Source: an uncultured Bacteroidia bacterium
Lineage (GTDB): Bacteria > Bacteroidota > Bacteroidia > J057 > CALAJH01
Reading direction: 5' to 3'
Length of the DNA stretch: 45,969 bases
Assembly (NCBI GenBank): GCA_937922655.1
Contig: CALAJH010000028.1
Location: 1-45,969, forward strand
Part shown: positions 41,335 through 45,969 of the stretch, piece after piece
Layout: each line of letters opens with the position of its first letter
Numbering within the stretch: position 1 is the stretch's first letter
Translations under genes and position numbers: made by a program
The notes under the pieces: model-generated
What the model saw: only the letters and a program-made list of their open reading frames with translations
The model's database searches: none
Told to the model about the DNA's origin: nothing

Positions 41335-41360
41335 GTCCCCCCTCTTCGCGGAGGGGGGAC
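41335..41360. repeat. Perfect 10-bp inverted repeat, intergenic
   Basis: GTCCCCCCTC (41335-41344) pairs with GAGGGGGGAC (41351-41360) around TTCGCG. It lies 40 nt beyond the stop of the T9SS cargo gene and is not followed by a T-run on either strand, so it is not a standard terminator. The G/C runs make it a strong hairpin. Confidence 0.6.
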
Positions 41361-41399
41361 GAAAAAGCCCAAAAAACAAAGTTGGAAAAGAGAAGCCGA

Positions 41400-43721
41400 C
41401 TATTTCATCGAAACGATGCGCAAGGTTTGTTGGGCGCGTCCGGCGACGATGCGTGCGGTGAAAACGCCTTCGGGCAGGCCGGCGACGTTTACCGAATGCG
41501 AACCCGGTGCAAGCAGACCGCACCGTTTTTCGTACACCGTACGGCCGAGCGCGTCAAAGACGACAACGACGGGCGCGGCGGGTTCGGCAAGCGAGAACGT
41601 CAATTCGGTTTCTCCCTTGAAGGGATTGGGACGGGCGGAAAGGCCCCACAACGTTTTGTTTTCGGTACGACTGACGACGGGAACGCCGCGAATGGTCAGC
41701 TCCGTGGCAAAAGAGCGCGTGCGAATCCCCGGTATTTGGGCCAGTTGCGGGTTGGAGAGGTCAAAATTGCCGAACGGGGTTTGGGCGGTACCTTCGGCCG
41801 TAGTGTAGACGCGGGGGGTGAAAACACTGTCGTTGACGAAACCGTCGGGCGTTCCCGAAATCGTGAAACAGATTCGGTTGGCGCCGGGGTCGAGGGCGTT
41901 GAGGTTGAAAACGCATCCGCCCGAGGCACAGTCGGAATTAAAGACCATGCCCGGAGGAAGTCCGCCCAAAGAGTCCACCCGAAAACGCGAGTAAGTTACC
42001 GCCACGTTTCCGGAAACACCCGGAGCGCTAAAGTTTTGGGAAGTCGGGAAGTCGAGGGTCATGTTTTGTTCGGTGTAGGCGGCGGCGTATTGTCCTTCGG
42101 GCATGGGGTTGGGTTTCAGTTGGCCGTCGGTGGCGGGAACGGCCTGGTTGCACAAGGGCGTAAGGCTCGAAGGTTGGATGTTAAGCGTGCAACGGTAGGT
42201 CAGCGTCGAAAACTGGGCCGGCAAATCCACCACTTGTCCCGTGGACGTAGTAACGAAACCCTCGGCGCGAACGATGACAAAAGGCGTAAACACCCCGGAT
42301 TCCGTCGGGATACCCGGATTGACGTTAAAACAAACACGATTTTTTCCGGGGTCGAGCGGGTTCACGACGTAACGGCATTCTTGCGTCAAACAGTTTTGAT
42401 TGCTGAACGTCAATCCCGCCGGCAAGCCGCCCAAACTGTCGATGGTAAAGGCGGTGAAGGTGGCCGTACCTTCGAAAAGAAAAGGAATGCTGACGGTGGA
42501 ATCGGTGGGTAAATCGAGGGTGAGTTTTTGGATGGAGTAGGGCAGGTTTTGGTTGCCGTCGGGCAAATTGACGGGGCGAAGAGTGTTGGGCGAACGCGTC
42601 AATTCGTTGTTGCAGAGAGGAGTGAGGGACGCGGGCGTAATTTTGAGTTGGGTGCGGAAGGTGAGCCGGCGCACGCCTTGCGCTTGGACGGGCAAAAGCG
42701 GCGAATCGATGTCGAAGGATTGCCCGGCGACGACGACCGTACCCGAGGCTTTAAGCCGAACGAAGGGATAAAACACGCCGTTTTCGGTTGGGGTACCGGC
42801 ATTGACGTTAAAACAGACGCGGTTGGCGCCGGGGTCGGCGCCGTCCAAATTGTAAATACAGGCTTGGGTAAGACAGTTTTGGTTGTCGAAGGTCAATCCC
42901 GCCGGCAATCCGCCCAAAGAATCGATTTGAAAGCGGGTGAAGGTGGCGTTGCCAAAAACAAAGTTTGAATCGGTGGGAAGGTCGAGGGTGAGGGCGACGG
43001 CGTTGTAAGCGACGTTTTCGACGCCGTCGGGCATGGGGTTGGGGCGAAGTTTGCCTTTGACGATGGGCGTGCCTTCGTTACACAAGGGAGTAAACTCTTC
43101 GGGCGTGATGGTCAGCGACGTGGAAAAGGTCATTTGACGGGCGGCGGTCGTCGCCCCCGAAATAACGGGGTTCGGGTCGTTGAGCAGAACGATCGTACCC
43201 GCCGGCGGCAAGCCCAGCGTGGTGTTGTCAAAGCCCGGCAGCAAAGGATTGGACAAATCGGGCATGATAAACGACCCCGTTGCCTCGGTTTCCACGCCCA
43301 AGTCGAACACGCCCGATTGTGTGGGCGTTCCGCTCAACGGAATACATCCCCGGTTCGTTGTCTCGATGGGCGAAATCGGATAAATACAGCCCGGATTGTT
43401 GCAACCCGCCGTGCTGAAGGTCATGCCCGTCGGAACGTTTACCGTTCCCGTAACGGTGAACGAGGTGTAGGTTACCAGCACGGACGGAAAAGGAATGAGC
43501 GGCGGCAAACCCTGAATGGCTAACGTGAACGTCGAATCCTTGGGAAACTTGACGGTCATGGAAAGCGGGGTTCCGTTGTTGTAGGGGGTGTTTACCGTAC
43601 CGTTCGGTGCGGGTTTGGGATAGAGTCCCGTCGCGGCGATGCTCGAATTGGCCGTGCATTGGGCGTGAATTTTGCCGCACAAGACCGCCACGCATATCGT
43701 TAAAACGATGGCTTTGTACAT
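41400..43721 (-). CDS. T9SS-sorted protein with four tandem cysteine-rich repeats
   Basis: A 773-residue protein starting at ATG 43721 with a signal peptide cut after KIHAQ; the longer frame to 43874 crosses the promoter. Four repeats of about 155-190 residues follow (about 22-210, 213-366, 369-518, 523-680). The last three open with TPLCN and share LTLDLPTDS, IDSLGGLPAGLTF, NQNCLTQ and NRVCFNV; four Cys per repeat suggest disulfides. The last 80 residues are a sorting domain (LSARPNPFKGETELTF to RAQQTLRIVSMK). It should be secreted by T9SS. No enzymatic motif; adhesion or surface-layer role is the likeliest guess. Confidence 0.85.
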   Translation of the reverse strand: MYKAIVLTICVAVLCGKIHAQCTANSSIAATGLYPKPAPNGTVNTPYNNGTPLSMTVKFPKDSTFTLAIQGLPPLIPFPSVLVTYTSFTVTGTVNVPTGMTFSTAGCNNPGCIYPISPIETTNRGCIPLSGTPTQSGVFDLGVETEATGSFIMPDLSNPLLPGFDNTTLGLPPAGTIVLLNDPNPVISGATTAARQMTFSTSLTITPEEFTPLCNEGTPIVKGKLRPNPMPDGVENVAYNAVALTLDLPTDSNFVFGNATFTRFQIDSLGGLPAGLTFDNQNCLTQACIYNLDGADPGANRVCFNVNAGTPTENGVFYPFVRLKASGTVVVAGQSFDIDSPLLPVQAQGVRRLTFRTQLKITPASLTPLCNNELTRSPNTLRPVNLPDGNQNLPYSIQKLTLDLPTDSTVSIPFLFEGTATFTAFTIDSLGGLPAGLTFSNQNCLTQECRYVVNPLDPGKNRVCFNVNPGIPTESGVFTPFVIVRAEGFVTTSTGQVVDLPAQFSTLTYRCTLNIQPSSLTPLCNQAVPATDGQLKPNPMPEGQYAAAYTEQNMTLDFPTSQNFSAPGVSGNVAVTYSRFRVDSLGGLPPGMVFNSDCASGGCVFNLNALDPGANRICFTISGTPDGFVNDSVFTPRVYTTAEGTAQTPFGNFDLSNPQLAQIPGIRTRSFATELTIRGVPVVSRTENKTLWGLSARPNPFKGETELTFSLAEPAAPVVVVFDALGRTVYEKRCGLLAPGSHSVNVAGLPEGVFTARIVAGRAQQTLRIVSMK

Positions 43722-43789
43722 TTTTTTTATTGCTTGTATTTTTTTGAAAAGAGTGACAAGGACCGGATTGGAACTTTTTCGGTTTCCCG

Positions 43790-43797
43790 CAAATTTA
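43790..43797 (-). promoter_or_regulatory. Bacteroidota -7 box TAAATTTG for the four-repeat T9SS gene
   Basis: Exact box on the minus strand, 68 nt before the ATG at 43721, leaving an A/T-rich leader. A TTTG lies 23 nt further upstream, wider than the usual spacing. Confidence 0.55.
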
Positions 43798-43880
43798 TAA
43801 AAAAATTGGATTGTATTTTGCAAATCCCAAAAATTAACGCGTGAAATTAACGCGTGGGCGGGAGCGAAAGGCATGCGATT

Positions 43881-44243
43881 TTAGACTTGGTTTTTACCGC
43901 CCGCGAGGGCGTAACCCGCGACGAGGGCGGCAATGGAAAGCGTCAACGACGCGGCGGCGTAACCGGCCGCCGTCGTTTTTTGCCCCGCCGCCCACAGGCG
44001 TGCAACGTCGAGCGAAAAGGTGCTAAAGGTGGTAAAACCGCCGCAAAACCCCGTTCCACCGAAGGCGTAGACCCGTCCCGACGGCGCCTTCGCGAAAAGA
44101 GCTCCGAGAACGAAGCCGCCAACGACGTTTACCGTCAGCGTGGCGACCCAAAACGGCAACCGCCCCGCAAGCGCAACGGCAACGGCGTAACGCAAGGCCG
44201 CCCCCGCACCGCCGCCCGCGCCCACCAACAACGCCTCCCACAT
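43881..44243 (-). CDS. crcB: Fluoride ion channel FluC (CrcB)
   Basis: A 120-residue four-helix protein that forms dual-topology dimers. TVNVVGGFVLG (the helix 2 Asn region) and GFCGGFTTFSTFSLD (the fluoride-path phenylalanines and central break) are both present. It exports fluoride down its gradient and protects cytoplasmic enzymes. I chose the ATG at 44243 over the GTG at 44246 because it overlaps the upstream stop as TGATG. Only one fluC gene is seen here, as expected for a homodimeric type. I see no fluoride riboswitch upstream. Confidence 0.93.
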   Translation of the reverse strand: MWEALLVGAGGGAGAALRYAVAVALAGRLPFWVATLTVNVVGGFVLGALFAKAPSGRVYAFGGTGFCGGFTTFSTFSLDVARLWAAGQKTTAAGYAAASLTLSIAALVAGYALAGGKNQV

Positions 44244-44800
44244 CACGCCGACGTCCGCGCCGACAAGCGCTCCTCAATTTCCTGCAACGTCAAAGAAAAC
44301 AACTCGAACTGTGGAAAATGACGGCGCAACAAATGCATTTTTTTTACAATCGTGTCCGCCGCCGACGGGTTGCGTTCCGGATATTGCTCGACCTCTTTGA
44401 AATACGCTTTCACGTCTTTGTGGGCGCCTTCGATGATTTTGGCCTTGATTTTACTGATTTCAAAGCTGTTTCCTTCCCGCTTAAAGTATGCAATAAGCAA
44501 CGGACGCATCTTTTCGCGCTCTTCGGCTTCGAAGTCGCTTTCGGCAAAAGCGCGTATCAATTGAAAAAGCGCTTCACGGTCGCCTTTGCCGTCCATGTAT
44601 TTGCCCATTTCCACCCAAAAAAGGTAGGGAACGAACATGCCCCCGCCCAAATCGGCGACCAAGCGTTCGAATTGTGCCAAATGTTCGGGATAACCGACGA
44701 CCTGCGCCAAAAGTGTTTTGAGTGCGTCCAAGGCCCACGTGCGGTTTTCGGTTTCGTTGTAGTATTCGCGTACTTTTTCTATGCTTTCTTCTAACGTCAT
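44243..44800 (-). CDS. Helical protein of unknown function, 185 aa
   Basis: A soluble, mainly helical protein with no signal peptide and no motif I recognise. The chain opens with ESIEKVREYYNETENR and ends in a leucine-rich helix. The stop overlaps the fluC ATG, so it is the first gene of a two-gene operon with the fluoride channel. A promoter box lies 46 nt upstream. It might act in the same stress response or be unrelated. Confidence 0.7.
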   Translation of the reverse strand: MTLEESIEKVREYYNETENRTWALDALKTLLAQVVGYPEHLAQFERLVADLGGGMFVPYLFWVEMGKYMDGKGDREALFQLIRAFAESDFEAEEREKMRPLLIAYFKREGNSFEISKIKAKIIEGAHKDVKAYFKEVEQYPERNPSAADTIVKKMHLLRRHFPQFELFSLTLQEIEERLSARTSA

Positions 44801-44846
44801 AATGATGGAATGTTCGGCAATGGGCCGACGACTTCCGCCGTTTACG

Positions 44847-44854
44847 CAAAATTA
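44847..44854 (-). promoter_or_regulatory. Bacteroidota -7 box TAATTTTG for the 44800-fluC operon
   Basis: Exact box on the minus strand, 46 nt before the ATG at 44800. No TTTG at the standard distance is evident. Confidence 0.55.
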
Positions 44855-45194
44855 CACAAGTTTTCCGTTCCTTGCGCGCGTGCGGATAAAAATTGGGGGC
44901 CGAATTGCGGCGTTGAGAACGCTCGTTCTCGTCCGCAACGACCTCCCGCAACGGATTTGGGTTGATTTTCGTCCAAAGTCCAAAACGCCTCCTTATGCAA
45001 CATCCGAAACGGGCGGGCCGTAGACGGGCGTCGAAACGTTCACTCCGAAATCGAACCGTGTTTTTCTTTGTTCGCGGGTCCCGATGAGGGCGTCAAGAAC
45101 ATGCCGTCGCATACGTTTGCCAAAGGCTTGAAGGCTACGCTTGGGTTGGGCTCTTGCGGGCGTAAGGGGTTAAAAAAAATTTTATTTGTATCTT
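44855..45194. other. Intergenic region between divergent transcription units
   Basis: About 340 nt with no gene, tRNA or terminator I can support. Small open frames are shadows without start context. Confidence 0.5.
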
Positions 45195-45225
45195 TTTGAC
45201 GGATAACGGGCGTCTATTATTTTTG
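45195..45225 (+). promoter_or_regulatory. Promoter of the response regulator, full consensus
   Basis: TTTG at 45195-45198, 19-nt spacer, exact TATTTTTG at 45218-45225. The predicted leader is about 90 nt, long for this window, which leaves room for post-transcriptional control. Confidence 0.75.
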
Positions 45226-45319
45226 TATTGGATTGCGTTGCGGTAGCGGTTCCCCGAATATCTTTTATCCAAAATGAAACCTTCCGCAACTTTTTGGCGT
45301 ATTTACAAAAACCGTTTCA

Positions 45320-45751
45320 ATGAGTTTGCCGATAGTCCTTTGCGTCGACGATGAAAAGATGATACTCGACAATTTGCGCGAGCAAATCGAACGTTGGTCG
45401 TCGGGGCGTTATGTTGTCGAAATCGCCCAAAGCGGCGAGGAGGGTCTGCAGTTGCTTGACGAACTCGTCGAAGACGGCGAGGAGGTGGTGATCGTTGTTT
45501 CAGACCAAATGATGGAAGGCTTGTCGGGAGACCAATTTTTGCGACTGGTGCGCGACAAACTGCCCACCACCCAACTGATGCTTTTAACGGGCGGCAACAA
45601 TCCGCACGAAAAAGAGCATTTGGCGATGGAATCCGCGGGGTTGAAGGGGCATACGTTGTTTCATTTTTTGGCCAAACCGTGGGCGGAAAAAGATTTGTTC
45701 GCGATGTTGGACGAATGCATAAATTTACGGGCGGGCTTGACCCCGGCCTAA
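45320..45751 (+). CDS. Stand-alone response regulator receiver domain
   Basis: A 143-residue protein of one receiver domain. The acidic pocket is in VLCVDDE, the phosphoacceptor Asp in VVSDQMMEGLSGD, the Thr in LMLLTGG and the Lys in LAKPWAEKD. No output domain follows, so signalling is by protein contact or phosphate transfer. The partner kinase is not in the window. The stop codon ends 3 nt before the putative end of an IS1-like element, so the element inserted right next to the gene without breaking it. Confidence 0.9.
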   Translation: MSLPIVLCVDDEKMILDNLREQIERWSSGRYVVEIAQSGEEGLQLLDELVEDGEEVVIVVSDQMMEGLSGDQFLRLVRDKLPTTQLMLLTGGNNPHEKEHLAMESAGLKGHTLFHFLAKPWAEKDLFAMLDECINLRAGLTPA

Positions 45752-45969
45752 ACGGTAGGGTTGCACCGCTAACGATAGCTTGTAGTGATAAACGGCAAAA
45801 CCGCCGGAAGCGACGAGTGCGTCGAGGAATTTGACAAAGGAACAATTTTTTCGGACCCACCGCGAAACTTTGGGGCGCAACGTGCCGTTGAAACGCTCGA
45901 CGCGGCGGGTTCGTCCCCTTTGGCATGGAGGGCGATGCAACTCTTCGGCAACAACGCTTTTGTAAACTT
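45725..45969 (-). CDS. IS1-like transposase, C-terminal part, runs off the window
   Basis: The minus-strand frame is open from the window edge to a stop at 45725. It reads VYKSVVAEELHRPPCQRG, then RRVERFNGTLRPKVSRWVRK and SFVKFLDALVASGGFAVYHY. The RRVERFNGTLR-x-x-x-x-x-x-VRK-x-x-SF block is the end of IS1-family transposases, which are DDE enzymes that cut and join DNA ends. Only the last 80 residues are visible, so activity cannot be judged. If the element ends at 45754, the last codons and the stop lie in flanking DNA and overlap the response regulator end. Confidence 0.75.
   Translation of the reverse strand, partial: VYKSVVAEELHRPPCQRGRTRRVERFNGTLRPKVSRWVRKNCSFVKFLDALVASGGFAVYHYKLSLAVQPYRLGRGQARP
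45754..45969 (-). mobile_element. IS1-like insertion element, one end inside the window
   Basis: The candidate terminus GGTAGGGTTGCACC starts at 45754, 3 nt after the response regulator stop. It aligns with AATAGTGTTAAACC at the remnant (32288). The element extends beyond the window, so the other end and target duplication cannot be checked here. The terminus call rests on the comparison of the two copies and on my memory of IS1-type ends. Confidence 0.6.
45780..45824. repeat. 45-bp dispersed repeat, copy 2
   Basis: Direct repeat of 32306-32350 (42 of 45 identical), inside the IS1-like transposase gene. Confidence 0.9.

Noticed and set aside
44801-44846. Fluoride riboswitch in front of the fluC operon
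   Set aside because: The leader is only about 40 nt and I see no conserved aptamer core.

Overview
The window comes from a member of the phylum Bacteroidota. The grounds are the Bacteroidota-type promoter box TAnnTTTG, found exactly in front of at least fourteen transcripts (three with a TTTG element 18-20 nt upstream); the near absence of Shine-Dalgarno sequences; two secreted proteins with a type IX secretion (T9SS) C-terminal sorting domain; and families typical of the phylum (Wzi capsule protein, PepSY-like protein, SiaB/SiaC pair, RDD protein). I cannot name a genus. Most of the window is chromosomal core with scattered accessory genes. There is no CRISPR array and no rRNA, and one tRNA.

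Layout. 1-6300: a truncated coiled-coil exported protein, a diheme cytochrome lipoprotein, an unknown protein, a SiaB kinase / SiaC phosphoprotein / membrane stalk protein operon running into a glycosyltransferase, and an unknown lipoprotein. 6300-9650: M28 peptidase, scpB, prfA and a small membrane protein. 9650-16230 (minus strand): an isolated tape-measure-like protein with a tiny acidic gene, then the miaB-bamA-ketosynthase operon. 16230-20850 (plus): a BioF-like PLP enzyme, an ABC exporter and a Wzi outer-membrane protein, all with overlapping ends. 20850-25700: PepSY-like protein and gltX (minus), an unknown Bacteroidota protein (plus) and a beta-helix lipoprotein (minus). 26290-31000: apaG-nudix-RDD, then lpdA and an SGNH lipoprotein. 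31130-33600: tRNA-Leu(CAA), tatC, an IS1-like remnant and a zinc-sensor PP2C phosphatase. 33750-38820: a secreted unknown, a T9SS cargo, a small unknown, an ankyrin protein and dusB. 38790-44850 (minus): a coiled-coil membrane protein, a CxxC membrane protein, a cysteine-rich phage-like protein, a four-repeat T9SS cargo, fluC and an unknown. 45195-end: a stand-alone response regulator abutting the end of an IS1-like element that runs off the window.

How the parts may work together. The strongest system-level signal is a SiaB-SiaC partner switch whose third gene keeps a SiaD-like coiled-coil stalk but has two membrane helices where SiaD has a diguanylate cyclase domain. A candidate opposing phosphatase, with a cytoplasmic CZB zinc-binding sensor, lies 29 kb away. 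A second signal is that the diheme cytochrome at 697 and the beta-helix lipoprotein at 25691 belong to two families that, as I recall, usually form an adjacent gene pair; here they are 23 kb apart. A third is a pair of phage-tail-like genes, 30 kb apart, with no prophage around them. Function calls come from reading translated motifs and family memory. No database search was run.
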